Assembly (NCBI RefSeq): GCF_004402235.1
Contig: NZ_SOFS01000031.1
Coordinates: forward strand, 10,087-74,086
DNA from: Cryobacterium glucosi
Lineage (GTDB): Bacteria > Actinomycetota > Actinomycetes > Actinomycetales > Microbacteriaceae
Direction: 5' to 3'
Length of the DNA stretch: 64,000 bases
Each line of letters starts with the position of its first letter. The first letter of the stretch is position 1. Positions 41,346 to 51,096 of this stretch are shown here, in pieces. The notes beneath the pieces are model-generated. The model was given only the letters and a program-made list of their open reading frames with translations. It made no database searches and had not been told where the DNA came from. The position numbers were made by a program, and so were the translations under genes.

Positions 41346-43262
41346 TCAGATCGTAGGGATCCAGACGCGCATGGCGCCTGCTCCTCGGTTGCCCCACGCG
41401 AAGTAGGGAATGGCGGTGACGGTGATGTCGTGCGGCTCTGTGCCCGGTCGGGTCGATTCTCGGTATAGCTCTGTATCTGGGAATTCGATTCGACCATTTC
41501 CAGCGATCGCGACCCTCACGCCGGGTGCATCGGTCCCCACTTCTGACAGGCCCTTCGAAACGTCGAGTCGCACGTCTTCGAGGATCAGGCCAGGTTCGTA
41601 GTCAGCGCTTTCTATGCAGTACACGAGCGGTCCGCGACGTAGTGCTACCGTGCCGCGCACGGAGTCAATCCGAGGGTGGGCGTGCACAATGGACGGCTCC
41701 ACACGAAGTTCGAGCACCAAGAGCTGCGCCGCGTCACCGATACGGATGACGTGTACGTAACCGTCTTCACCGACAAGCAGCGCGGCGCCGTCTAGGGTGG
41801 CTGTAGCCGAATGCGCCCACGCGGGAATGCGAACGGCGATCTCGCGGACTCCTGCCCCGGTTATCGCAAGCTCCACATGTCCGTCCCATGGCAGATTCGT
41901 AGTGATCGCGAGCTCAGTTATGCCAGCAGACGACTCGGAGCGGATCGTCGAAGCGAATAGATGATGGATCTGCAGGCTACCGGAGGCGTCTGTGGTCGCG
42001 ACGTAGTTCTGCAACGATGCCACGAGGCGGGCGAGATTGGGGGGACAGCAAGCGCACATGAACCAGCTGAGTCTCTCGGTAGGATCCCCGTCGTTCTCAC
42101 CGCGGTGACCCGTGCGCATCTGCAACGGGTTGGTGTAAAAGAAATGGCAGCCATCCAAGGACACGGAGGCCGCAATGGTGTTGTAGAGGACCGTCTCCAT
42201 CTCGGCGGCGTGGCGAGAATCACCGGTCGCGAGAAGCATGCGCCAGTTCCACTGGAAGCTCGCGATGCCGGCGCACGTTTCAGCGTAGGCGCGGTCCGGC
42301 GGAAGCTCGAAGGGATCTCCGAAGGCCTCGCCCGTATGCCGGGATCCTTGGCCGCCTGTGACATACGTCTTCTCGGAGTAGGCGCTTTCCCAGATTCGCG
42401 TCACCGCGTCCAAGTAGTCGCGCTCTCCATTCTCCAAGTACACATCGGTGGCGCCAGTCGCGAAATACACCTGGCGTACGGCATGCCCTGTGGCGTCCTG
42501 CACATCGCGGATGAGAGCATGGTCACCGAAGTATTCGGTGCCGAGATTGTCTTTCGGTAGCAGACCCTGGCCGCGGCGTTCGATCTGTTTGCAGGCAAAA
42601 TCAAGGTACGCGTGTTCGCCGGTAAGACGGTAGAGCTCGACGAACGCGGTTTCGATCTCGGCGTGTCCGTCGTATCCGTCTGCTTGCTCGCCAAGGTCCT
42701 CAATGATCCGCGTAGCGAAGCGTCGGGCGACCTCAAGTAGACGGTTTTCGCCTGCGCCCCGAACGAGAGCTACTGCCGCTTGGAAGAGGTGGCCGGCGGT
42801 GTACAGCTCGTGACTCCACACTAGGTTTAGCCACCGAGTTTTGGTTTCGTCCCCCTGGATGTGCGTGTTAATGTACCCGTCGGCATCCTGTGCGCGCTCG
42901 ATAAGTCCCAGTGCAGTGTTCAGGAACTCGCCCTCGACGACAGCACCGACACGACCGCTCTCCCATCCGATCGCCTCAAGGGTCTTATAAAGATCAGTGT
43001 CCGCAAACCACATGCCTCTGTAGTTGCCTGCTTCACCGTCCGCGACACGTCGAAAATTGTGAAGCACGCCAGAGGACTCAAGATTCTCGACGCAATGGCG
43101 GATGGAGGCGTCGTGGTTGCGGGCCTGCCACTCACCGAGAAAACTATCGGCGTCAAGGGATACGGCAGTGCTGGGTAGCGGGTTCAGCTGCCCGTAGGCA
43201 ATCGCTCCAAGCGGACCGGTCGTCGATGAAGGGGTGATGACCGCGGGGGACGTGCCTGGCAC
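41346..43262 (-). CDS. GH127 beta-L-arabinofuranosidase (DUF1680)
   Basis: A 638-residue protein without signal peptide, hence cytoplasmic. The GTG start at 43262 has AAGGAG upstream. The (alpha/alpha)6 barrel carries NYRGMWFADTDLYKTLEAIG, QDADGYINTHI and YVTGGQGSRHTGEAFG. The zinc-thiolate active site is complete: Glu and Cys in AYAETCAGIASFQWNWRML, and the Cys pair in WFMCACCPPNLARL (one acts as nucleophile). It should release arabinose from beta-arabinofuranosides of plant glycoproteins or arabinans after import by the adjacent ABC system. First gene of the operon, divergent from its LacI regulator. Confidence 0.93.
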   Translation of the reverse strand: MPGTSPAVITPSSTTGPLGAIAYGQLNPLPSTAVSLDADSFLGEWQARNHDASIRHCVENLESSGVLHNFRRVADGEAGNYRGMWFADTDLYKTLEAIGWESGRVGAVVEGEFLNTALGLIERAQDADGYINTHIQGDETKTRWLNLVWSHELYTAGHLFQAAVALVRGAGENRLLEVARRFATRIIEDLGEQADGYDGHAEIETAFVELYRLTGEHAYLDFACKQIERRGQGLLPKDNLGTEYFGDHALIRDVQDATGHAVRQVYFATGATDVYLENGERDYLDAVTRIWESAYSEKTYVTGGQGSRHTGEAFGDPFELPPDRAYAETCAGIASFQWNWRMLLATGDSRHAAEMETVLYNTIAASVSLDGCHFFYTNPLQMRTGHRGENDGDPTERLSWFMCACCPPNLARLVASLQNYVATTDASGSLQIHHLFASTIRSESSAGITELAITTNLPWDGHVELAITGAGVREIAVRIPAWAHSATATLDGAALLVGEDGYVHVIRIGDAAQLLVLELRVEPSIVHAHPRIDSVRGTVALRRGPLVYCIESADYEPGLILEDVRLDVSKGLSEVGTDAPGVRVAIAGNGRIEFPDTELYRESTRPGTEPHDITVTAIPYFAWGNRGAGAMRVWIPTI

Positions 43263-43296
43263 GAGTTCTCCTTTGAACTAGGAAGAGCTAAAATAT

Positions 43297-43366
43297 GTTT
43301 CACAAGTTTTCACTTTTTCTGCCCGACTGACGGGTGCATTTAGGAAAACAGTGAAAAGCTTTTCAC
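43297..43366. promoter_or_regulatory. LacI operators between GH127 and lacI genes
   Basis: GTGAAAAGCTTTTCAC at 43351-43366 is a perfect 16-base palindrome with the central CG-like step expected for LacI sites (here GC). GTTTCAC and GTTTTCAC at 43297-43313 repeat the half-site. Both lie in the 158-base divergent region, so one regulator can repress both directions. Confidence 0.8.
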
Positions 43367-43420
43367 ACAATCTAACCGGTCTTTCTTTTCTTGTCAACAT
43401 GTCCACTCGAGGAGGTCAAT

Positions 43421-44452
43421 ATGACGATCATCAACGACTCGGGGGCCTCACTGACGGCCACTATCCGCGATGTCGCAGCCGCAGCCGGTGTATCCGTTTC
43501 TACCGTGTCGAAAGCGCTGAGCGATGGATACCGCGTCAATCCAGAGACCCGCGCACGCGTAAAGGAGATAGCGAAATCGCTTCACTTCACGCCCAACCGC
43601 CAGGCGCAGAGCCTGCACAGCGGCCGCACGGGGACGGTCGGGTTGCTGACGAGTGACCTCGACGGACGCTTCTCTATACCGGTCATGATGGGCGCTGAGG
43701 ACGCCTTCGGACTTGGTGAGGTGTCGGTGTTCTTGTGCGACGCACGGGGCGACTCGATCCGCGAGCAGCATCACGTTCGCGCTCTCCTCAGCCGCCGAGT
43801 GGACGGACTCATCATTGTTGGCGACAGCACTAACCCACGCGATCCGCTCTCTCTTGCTCTTCCGATACCCGTGGTCTATGCATACGCACCGAGCTCGTCG
43901 CCTGACGACATTTCTGTTATCAGCGACAACGTAGGTGCTGGCCGTCAGGCCGCCGAGCACCTCATATCTTCGCAGCGAGATCGTATCGGCTACATCGCTG
44001 GAGATCCGACTTTTCGAGCGGCGACTGACCGGGTTGCCGGAGCCACAGCCAGTCTGGTCGCTCAAGAACTCGAGTTTGTCGGCGGCTCAGCGTTGTACGG
44101 CGGCTGGACGGAAGAATGGGGACGCAACGCGGTGCGCCACTTGCTGAGCGTCGATTCGCTCATGGACGGCGTGCTCTGCGGCAACGACGCAATTGCAAGG
44201 GGTGTGGTAGACGCACTCCGAGAAGACGGCTACGACGTTCCTCGTGCTATCTCGGTACTCGGGCACGACAACTGGGAGCTCATCGCCACCCAAGCCCGCC
44301 CTCCGCTGTCAACTATCGACATGAATCTAGAGGAACTCGGGCGAAACGCCGCCCGGCTACTGTTCCGGGCGATTGACGGCGATCGCGCGATAGGGACCCA
44401 CGAAGTTAAGACGCGGCTAATTCACCGCGGGTCCACTTCGCCAAAATACTGA
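43421..44452 (+). CDS. LacI family transcriptional regulator
   Basis: A 343-residue regulator; the ATG at 43421 has a perfect GGAGG box. HTH: ATIRDVAAAAGVSVSTVSKA, and hinge HFTPNRQAQSLHSGRTGTVG. The periplasmic-binding-like domain runs to residue 335 (VDGLIIVGDSTNPRDPLSLA, HLISSQRDRIGYIAGDPTFR, ISVLGHDNWELIATQARPPL). It should bind the palindromes upstream and derepress the GH127/ABC operon when an arabinose-type ligand is present. Confidence 0.95.
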   Translation: MTIINDSGASLTATIRDVAAAAGVSVSTVSKALSDGYRVNPETRARVKEIAKSLHFTPNRQAQSLHSGRTGTVGLLTSDLDGRFSIPVMMGAEDAFGLGEVSVFLCDARGDSIREQHHVRALLSRRVDGLIIVGDSTNPRDPLSLALPIPVVYAYAPSSSPDDISVISDNVGAGRQAAEHLISSQRDRIGYIAGDPTFRAATDRVAGATASLVAQELEFVGGSALYGGWTEEWGRNAVRHLLSVDSLMDGVLCGNDAIARGVVDALREDGYDVPRAISVLGHDNWELIATQARPPLSTIDMNLEELGRNAARLLFRAIDGDRAIGTHEVKTRLIHRGSTSPKY

Positions 44453-44458
44453 GACTCG

Positions 44459-45060
44459 AGGGTGCTCGCCGGTCGGGCTGTCCCGCTGGTCGTTTTTGTG
44501 CTGCTCGGCGGTGCCTGGGCTGACCGATTGCCGCGCAAGAGCCTCATGGTCACCAGCGATTTGGTGCGGTTGTGCACGCAGGGTGCGTGCGCTGATCCTG
44601 ACGCAGCATGCCTCGGCGCTTTGGGTGATGGTCCTGCTGTAGGCGGGTAACGGTGCGGCGAGTGCTTTCTTCCGGCCTGAATCCACGGGACTGGTGCAGG
44701 AGGCTGTTCCCGTCGCCGAGCGGCAGAGCGAATAGGGGTTACTGTCGGCGAGGAACAACATCTCCGCTCACGCAGGCCCGGTGATCGCCGCCGTACTCAT
44801 CGCCCTTGTCGGCAATGCTTGGGCGGTCGGGGCGCCCTGCGAATTTCGACCGAGGTCGTCGCCGCGATCGAAGTCGACATCGGATGGTCGGTGGCCTTGT
44901 TCGGCATCACCTACTTCGTGATCCTTAACGGTGACTTCGGCACTCAAGGCGGCCGTGCGAGAGAATCCAGTGAGGGCGCCCATGATCATGGGGGCCAGCG
45001 TCATAAGTGCGCGGACCTACATGTGATTTTCGATCACCCGTCATAAACAGACGAGCGGGC
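44459..45060 (+). pseudogene. MFS transporter remnant
   Basis: Pieces of a major facilitator protein: LAGRAVPLVVFVLLGGAWAD, RLPRKSLMVTSDLVRL (the A-motif after TM2), then in a shifted frame GNGAASAFFRPESTGLVQEA and VPVAERQSE, a TAG, then GLLSARNNISAHAGPVIAAV. Order and spacing match the first half of MFS drug-type exporters. The start, later helices and continuous frame are missing. It follows lacI by a few bases. Confidence 0.7.
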
Positions 45061-45159
45061 TGACCTGGGAGAGCTCTTGACGATCGTCCGTGCCGACGTT
45101 CGTCTGCCTTTCGGTCCGAGTCAGTTGGTCACGACGTGCAGCGTCAGCTTTTCCGGTCG

Positions 45160-46314
45160 TTAGAAATTTGCGCGGGCGGCGAGATAAAGCGCTCCAACGA
45201 GTTCGGCTCGGCTTCCGTGTTCTGCCGCTGCAACGGTCATTCCTTGAGCTGCTGCAGGTTGCGCATACTGATCGATACCCAGTCTGATGCCGGTGAGAAG
45301 CGCAGGATTGGCCGTTCCGAGTGTGCCGCCGACCACTAAGAGACTGGGGTTGAGCAGGTTACACAGCGAGGACAAGGCTTGACCCACGGTACGACCGGCG
45401 TCGCTGAAGATGCGGTCCGTGATTTCATCTGCGAAGGGGAGGCTGTCGATTCGGTCGATGGTGACGCCTTCATGGCTGTGGGCTAGCTGCGCGACGACGC
45501 TGTCGACTGAAACCACTGCCTCAAGACACCCTCGGCTACCGCAGCGACACAGCTCCGCGTTGTTTTCGAGTCGATTATGTCCTATTTCTCCAGCTAATCC
45601 TGCTGAGCCTTTGTAGATTCGGCCTCCCAGAATGAGTGCCGCTCCGATGCCGTCGGAAATTTTCACGTAAAGAACGTCATCATGCCCGGATGCCACACCG
45701 CGCCGATGTTCTCCGATCGCGCCGAGGACTGCATCATTTTCTACCAGCACGCTGTGCCCCAAGCGCCGCTGTAGCTCTGCAGCCGGATCAAGCCCGACCC
45801 AGCCCGACAAAATCGTGGGCGATCGGACTACTCCGCGTTGCGCGTCCACGAGGCCCGGGATACCCGCAACAATCGTGACAAGATCGCCGACTTCGTATTT
45901 TTCACATAACCGGTCGAGAAGCTCGCAGGCCGCATTCATTGCCTCCTGCGCGTCCAAGTCGACGTTCAGCAACGTCGTCGCGCTCGCAATCTCCGCGCCA
46001 GAACCATCAGCCAGTGCCACGGAAATGTGCTTGTGGCCAAAATCGATACCCGCTACCCATCCCGACAATGGAGTCGGGAGCAGACGTAGAGCTGGTCGAC
46101 CGCTCCCCGATCCCTTGCCCTTCGCGAGAGGGTCGACCTCCACCACACGGCCTTCGCGTAAAAGCCGACGCACCAGGAATGTGACACCGCTTGGGGACAT
46201 CAACGTCGATGAGGCCAGTTCTGAACGAGAAAGTCCCTCGGGGGCAAGCCGAATACGGTCGTACAGGTCTTCAAGGGCCCTATCTCGCGGGGCGACAGCT
46301 CGTACATCGGTCAC
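45160..46314 (-). CDS. ROK family transcriptional regulator
   Basis: A 384-residue protein. N-terminal winged helix (15-75): LAPEGLSRSELASSTLMSPS, GVTFLVRRLLREGRVVEVD. ROK domain: GWVAGIDFGHKHISVALADG (phosphate loop), TIVAGIPGLVDAQRG, SVLVENDAVLGAIGEHRRG, and the zinc motif GHNRLENNAELCRCGSRGCL. The GTG at 46314 is chosen because upstream codons lie in an A-rich promoter region with repeated elements. XylR/NagC-type regulators like this sense sugars. It is divergent from the GH3 gene and likely controls it. Confidence 0.9.
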   Translation of the reverse strand: MTDVRAVAPRDRALEDLYDRIRLAPEGLSRSELASSTLMSPSGVTFLVRRLLREGRVVEVDPLAKGKGSGSGRPALRLLPTPLSGWVAGIDFGHKHISVALADGSGAEIASATTLLNVDLDAQEAMNAACELLDRLCEKYEVGDLVTIVAGIPGLVDAQRGVVRSPTILSGWVGLDPAAELQRRLGHSVLVENDAVLGAIGEHRRGVASGHDDVLYVKISDGIGAALILGGRIYKGSAGLAGEIGHNRLENNAELCRCGSRGCLEAVVSVDSVVAQLAHSHEGVTIDRIDSLPFADEITDRIFSDAGRTVGQALSSLCNLLNPSLLVVGGTLGTANPALLTGIRLGIDQYAQPAAAQGMTVAAAEHGSRAELVGALYLAARANF

Positions 46315-46339
46315 CTTGCCAGCATAGGCAGTGTGATGG

Positions 46340-46398
46340 TGCCAAAAAAATCTTTCTTGCGGTGAATGGCCAAAAAAAAGACAGAAATACAGTCTTTT
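46340..46398. promoter_or_regulatory. ROK operator region with A-tract repeats
   Basis: GCCAAAAAAA occurs twice (46341 onward and 46369 onward) as a direct repeat. AAAAGAC at 46376-46382 is mirrored by GTCTTTT at 46392-46398 around 9 bases. The A/T-rich composition stands out in this GC-rich DNA and fits a ROK binding site overlapping both divergent promoters. Confidence 0.55.
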
Positions 46399-46559
46399 AG
46401 GCATTGACTGACGAGAAAATTCGCGGTTCACTTGCACCAGCCTCGGTACCCGTGCTTGTTCTGCGCACAGCAGTAAAGACGCCGAAGATGCTTGCTTCCG
46501 GGTCGGAGACGACTCGGGAGAGCTGGATCAATCCTGTAATGGTGTCAGAGAGGACAACC

Positions 46560-49442
46560 GTGAATCAGATCAGCAATCAGGGGCGACGTGACAGGAGGGT
46601 CGCAAAGACCGCGCTGTCCATGTGCGCAGGGGGTGTCGGCATTGCGCTGGTATTGAGCATGGCCTCAGGGACGCTTGTGGCGGCCGCCGCGCAGCCAACC
46701 CCGGCGACCACCCCCCGGGTCTCACCGGCCACCGCCTTGGATGCCCCATTTACGAAGACTGTCTCATATCTTCTTTCCCAGATGACCCCGGGCGAAGAGG
46801 TTGCCGTAGTCGAGCATGGCGTCGATCCAGATAACCACGGCCAAGCAGGCTACCTGGCCGGGGTTCCCCGACTTGGCGTCCCCGCGATCCGGCATGCTGA
46901 CGCCTTGGGCATCAACGTATACGCCGACGGAACAGCATTCCCCACCCGACTTGGACTCGCCTCTTCCTTCGACCGCAATGCGTACAACGTCCTCGGTGAA
47001 GAAGTCGGAAAACAGGGGAGGGCTCTGGGCGTAGATCTCGTTTACGGTCCCCAGGTCGATATGGCGCGCTACCCTTCCTGGTCCAGGAATTTGACTACGA
47101 ATGGTGAAGACGCGTTCGTCTCCTCCCAGTTCTCTGCGGCCGAGATCAACGGCATTCAGAGCACCGGTCTCATGTCACAGGTCAAACACGTGTCGTTCTA
47201 CAACGGCCAAGATCGAGACACACCGTCGCTGATCGGATCACAGGCGGCCCACGAGATCTACCTCGCACCAGCGCAGTCCGCAATCCAGCAGGGCGGCGTC
47301 AGCTCGGTGATGTGCTCTTACGCGATCTTCCAGATTGTCGGCGAGCAAAGCGCACCACAGTACGCCTGCTCGAACTCCAATCTCCTCACCAACATCGTCA
47401 AGAATCAGTTCCAACTCAAGGGTTTCATCACGTCCGACTACACCGCCAGCAAGGCAACGTCGGACGTCCTAGCTGGGATGGACAATGAGTTCGCCTCCAG
47501 CAACCTTTCGGCGTCCAAGCTGGTCCCACTCATCGACTTGACGTCATCATCGTTTAGTGCACCTTATGCCGCTGCGACGGCCAATGCGGTCGCGCGCATG
47601 CTGTACGAGTACGAGCGCTTCGGCCTGCTTGACAACAGCAAGATTCCCACTGCGCACGAGTCGGCGGTACCACAGCACGGCGACGTCACATCGACCTACA
47701 ACGGCACGAGCGTTGACAAGCAGAGTGGCGATAATGTCGCTCTGGCGCTGGCCGAGGAAAGCGGCGTTCTCCTGAAGAATGACAAGGATGCTCTTCCCCT
47801 GTCGACGAACAAAACCGTCGCGGTCGTCGGGCCCACCTCGACGCTCCTACCCGCAAGCCCTGGCGGCGAACGAGCTCGCGGCTTTGGCGACCAGGTCCAA
47901 TACACCCCGCTCAAGGCCGTCACGGCGCAGGTGGGTTCGGCAAACGTCACCTCCGCGCCGGGCGTGGACTGGATCGGGGACACCGTCCCCACCGCCAACC
48001 TGAGAGTGACGAAGGACGCGAACGCCCTGCCCGGCCTCACCCGTGCGAGCGCCGATGGCTCCACGACCGTTGATAGCACCATTGACGGCCAGCAGACGAC
48101 CCTTGCCAAGGGCGGCCAGTACACCTGGACTGGTTACCTGAACGTCACCACAGCCGACACCTACGGGCTGCTTCTCCAGCGGCCATACGGGATTAACACG
48201 GGCAACAAGTCGGCGTACAACGGCGGCATCCAGCAGGAGCCCAGCCGCAACGCTCCGCCGGAGCCGCTCAGCCTCAGCGTTGATGATGCTGCGCAGACGA
48301 TCGTGAACCCTGGAGGGAACATCCTGCCGAACGCATTCCCTGGCGGGGAGCGTGCGTCCAATAACCAGTACCTCGGCAAGCAGAACCTGGGCGTGAGCCT
48401 GGAACTATCGGTCGGACTGCACAAGATCAGCTTCACCTACAAACCGACTCTCACAACAGCCACGGCACCAACGGTCCGCTTCGCCTGGGCCCCCCTGGCA
48501 CAGAACACAGCCAAAGCAGTCGCGGCGGCGAAGACGAACGATGAAACTGTCATTTTCGTCGATGACTCCACCCCGGGGATCACTCAGGGTGCCGGACCGA
48601 ACTCGTCTACGTCGGCCGCCCTTCGGAACCTCAACAAGACGCAGGTAGAACTCATCAACACAGTGAGTGCCGCAGCCCATGCGGCCGGCCACAAAGCCGT
48701 TGTCGTCCTCAACTCCGGAACCGCCGTGGCAATGCCCTGGGTCAACAACGTCGATGCTGTCCTCGAGATGTGGTATCCGGGCGAACGGGGCGGCGAGGCA
48801 ACATCCAACCTGCTCTACGGGCTGGTGAACCCATCGGGCAAACTCCCGATGACGTTCCCCAAGAACGACGACTCCACGCCCTTTTCCAGCAACCTCGAGC
48901 GCACCACCGGAACGCAGACCGGAACGGAGACCAGACCGTCAATCAAATGGACAGACGGAGTCGATGTGGGCTACCGCTGGTACACCGACCCGACGGCGAA
49001 CGTCAATGGTTATGAGCCGCTTTACCCGTTCGGTTTCGGGCTCTCCTACACGACGTTTCGGTACTCCGGGCTTCGCGTGAAGAACGCGAAGGACGGCGGG
49101 CTTGACGTCACGTTCACCGTCAAGAACACGGGCGAGAAGGACGGAGCAGACTCCCCTCAGGTGTACATCGGAGCTTCCCCAGATCTTGCCGTGCCGACTT
49201 ATGACGCCAATGGCATCGTAACTGGCGGGTTCCAACAGTCCGCACAGAAGCTGGTGCAGTTCGATCACATCCAACTGGCCACCGGTCAGTCGAAGACGGC
49301 AACCCTCCACGTCGACCGGCAGCAGGTATCCGCCTGGGACACTATCGGTCAGAAGTGGGTGATTGGATCGGGTGACCGAATGATCTCCCTTGGCGCCTCA
49401 TCCGAAGAACTCGTTTTATCGGTTACCCGGAAAGTGCGGTAA
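46560..49442 (+). CDS. Secreted GH3 glycoside hydrolase with PA14-like insert
   Basis: A 960-residue exported enzyme. The GTG at 46560 has GAGAGGAC upstream. Signal peptide residues 1-45 (KTALSMCAGGVGIALVLSMA). The GH3 barrel follows (GLASSFDRNAYNVLGEEVGK, the LMSQVKHVSFYNGQ motif); the nucleophile Asp is in GFITSDYTASKATSDVL. A domain around residues 440-640 (AKGGQYTWTGYLNVTTADTY) is PA14-like, inserted in the alpha/beta sandwich (AVVVLNSGTAVAMPWVNNVD). A fibronectin-III-like end (LDVTFTVKNTGEKDGADSPQ) completes it. Size and layout match beta-glucosidase/xylosidase types. A Tyr follows the catalytic Asp where Trp is usual. It lies beside ROK. Confidence 0.92.
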   Translation: MNQISNQGRRDRRVAKTALSMCAGGVGIALVLSMASGTLVAAAAQPTPATTPRVSPATALDAPFTKTVSYLLSQMTPGEEVAVVEHGVDPDNHGQAGYLAGVPRLGVPAIRHADALGINVYADGTAFPTRLGLASSFDRNAYNVLGEEVGKQGRALGVDLVYGPQVDMARYPSWSRNLTTNGEDAFVSSQFSAAEINGIQSTGLMSQVKHVSFYNGQDRDTPSLIGSQAAHEIYLAPAQSAIQQGGVSSVMCSYAIFQIVGEQSAPQYACSNSNLLTNIVKNQFQLKGFITSDYTASKATSDVLAGMDNEFASSNLSASKLVPLIDLTSSSFSAPYAAATANAVARMLYEYERFGLLDNSKIPTAHESAVPQHGDVTSTYNGTSVDKQSGDNVALALAEESGVLLKNDKDALPLSTNKTVAVVGPTSTLLPASPGGERARGFGDQVQYTPLKAVTAQVGSANVTSAPGVDWIGDTVPTANLRVTKDANALPGLTRASADGSTTVDSTIDGQQTTLAKGGQYTWTGYLNVTTADTYGLLLQRPYGINTGNKSAYNGGIQQEPSRNAPPEPLSLSVDDAAQTIVNPGGNILPNAFPGGERASNNQYLGKQNLGVSLELSVGLHKISFTYKPTLTTATAPTVRFAWAPLAQNTAKAVAAAKTNDETVIFVDDSTPGITQGAGPNSSTSAALRNLNKTQVELINTVSAAAHAAGHKAVVVLNSGTAVAMPWVNNVDAVLEMWYPGERGGEATSNLLYGLVNPSGKLPMTFPKNDDSTPFSSNLERTTGTQTGTETRPSIKWTDGVDVGYRWYTDPTANVNGYEPLYPFGFGLSYTTFRYSGLRVKNAKDGGLDVTFTVKNTGEKDGADSPQVYIGASPDLAVPTYDANGIVTGGFQQSAQKLVQFDHIQLATGQSKTATLHVDRQQVSAWDTIGQKWVIGSGDRMISLGASSEELVLSVTRKVR

Positions 49443-49527
49443 CCCGTGTTCGCTCCCACGCTGTGGCCGCGGGAAGACAAAGGCTCGCGCTCGACAACGT
49501 CTAACTGAACCCCGCGTAGTTCCTGTG

Positions 49528-49557
49528 GCTGGGCGACCCATGCAAAGGTCGCCCAGC
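49528..49557 (+). terminator. Strong hairpin after the GH3 gene
   Basis: GCTGGGCGACC (49528-49538) pairs perfectly with GGTCGCCCAGC (49547-49557) around an 8-base loop, 86 bases past the GH3 stop. There is no T run, but it is the strongest short hairpin in this region. Confidence 0.7.
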
Positions 49558-49622
49558 GGGATCAATACCTCGGGGTTGTAAGCCTCTACCGTCGGCTCGA
49601 CACGACTCTGCCGCGGGCAAGT

Positions 49623-50256
49623 GTGGTGTCGTCCCCGGGTAGCAGCTGGCTCGGCTTATTCCGCGGCCTGACCGCGCGCGGCCTCACCGGGTTTAAGCTC
49701 GTCACCAGCGACGCTCACGCCGGTCTCGTGGCAGCGATCGGGGCGGCCTTGACTGGCGCGACCTGGCAGCGCTGCCGCACCCACTACGCCGCGAATCTGA
49801 TGTCCGCGACCCCGAAGTCTAGCTGGCCGTGGGTGAAGATTCTGCTCCACTTGCGTCTATGAACAGCCCGACAAGGACGCCGTCCACGCCCAGTTCGGCC
49901 GGGTCCTGAACGCCCTCGAGGAGAAGCTCCCCGCGGTCGACACCCACCTTGAGGCGGCCCGGGCGGACGTTCTCGCGTTCACCGGGCTTCCGAAGGAGAG
50001 CTGGCGTCAGCTCTGGTCCAACACCCCACAGGAACGCCTCAATCGCGAGATCTGCCGCCGCACCGACGTCGTGGGCATCTTCCCCGACCGCGGCTCCCTT
50101 ATCCGGCTCGTCGGAGCGGTCCTGGCCGAACAACACGACGAATGGATCGAAGGCCGCCGCTACCTCGGCCTCGACGTCCTCAGCCGCTCACGCCTCACCC
50201 CAATCCCGACCGAGGAGGAGGAACCCACAACCGAACTCAGCGCCCTCAGCGCCTAG
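49623..50256 (+). pseudogene. IS256-family transposase, C-terminal half, frameshifted
   Basis: The 5' end is missing. It reads GLTGFKLVTSDAHAGLVAAI (second catalytic Asp in TSDAHAG), ATWQRCRTHYAANLMSATPK, SSWPWVKILLH, then a one-base shift near 49845 into YEQPDKDAVHAQFGRVLNAL. The last part is LWSNTPQERLNREICRRTDV (catalytic Glu) and EQHDEWIEGRRYLGLDVL, and it ends at the TAG at 50254. It is a different subtype from the copies at 15285 and 27481. Confidence 0.88.
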
Positions 50257-51096
50257 AAATCCAAGAATCACGCGGAAAACTCGGTACACCACACATTTGG
50301 ACTTGACCCGTTGTGAATCACGGCGGACGGAGGGAGTAAGGGATCTGGGCACTGCCCATTATCGAAAGCGCCCTGCTGCCGCGATTCACAAAGACCGGAG
50401 TTGTAAGCAGGGTCCTGAGACCTCGCGTAAACAAGGCTCTGAGACATGGTGTCAACAACGTCATGAGACAGGTTGTAAACAAAGAGCTGAGACAGGACAT
50501 ACCAGCTGCGCGGACTGGCACTACCGTCAAGCGCTACTCGCCAAGCACGATCGATGACCCGGACCATCCGTTTTGGCTGCCTATTCGATCGCGTGTGGGC
50601 TTCATCACCGGAAGTGCAGGATCACAGGATCATCACAAAAACTGGTTCAACGTTTTGGAAGCGGGGCACCCGCCGCAATCCGAGTTCCCACAAGGTCGGG
50701 CATCGGTGGCTGTGTCAGCGTCGTTCATGGGCGATATTCAACTTTTATGGCCCACGATCGATCAGCGTTTTGTCTTGTTTCTTCAGCGCTTCGCTCATTC
50801 CGGGCGGCGGACTGAAGTGCCTAGACTCACCATATGTTCAAAGAAAAGTTCCTATGGTCGGCTGTCGCCCTTCCATGGGGAGCGAGCTGCCGACACGGAG
50901 CGCCAGGTTGAACGCAAGAACCGCCTCGTTGGCCCCGAAGAAGCCGATTTTGGCGGCTACTGCACATCACGAAACCCTGTTTTAAAGCGCAAATATCATG
51001 CGAGTGCCGGGGCCACAACCTTGCAGAACTGTGCCCGTCCGACCGCGCTAAACACAATGTTGCGTCCCAAGCCCAGTACCTCAACGAGGAGAGAAA
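50257..51096. other. 840-base gap between IS256 debris and an ABC operon
   Basis: Contains four 24-base repeats (50400-50495), probable remnants of another transposon end, and short frames without family resemblance. The last 60 bases are the leader of the ABC operon with its AGGAG box. No reliable gene seen. Confidence 0.55.
50400..50495. repeat. Four tandem 24-base repeats
   Basis: Units start at 50400, 50424, 50448 and 50472, with consensus TGTAAACAA...CTGAGAC and a variable middle. The regular 24-base spacing without spacers resembles multiple transposase-binding repeats at the end of IS21- or IS481-like elements, rather than CRISPR or iterons. Compare the 24-base spaced pair at 18529. 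Confidence 0.7.

Noticed and set aside
50400-50495. CRISPR array
   Set aside because: The four 24-base repeats are contiguous without spacers, imperfect, and no cas genes are near.
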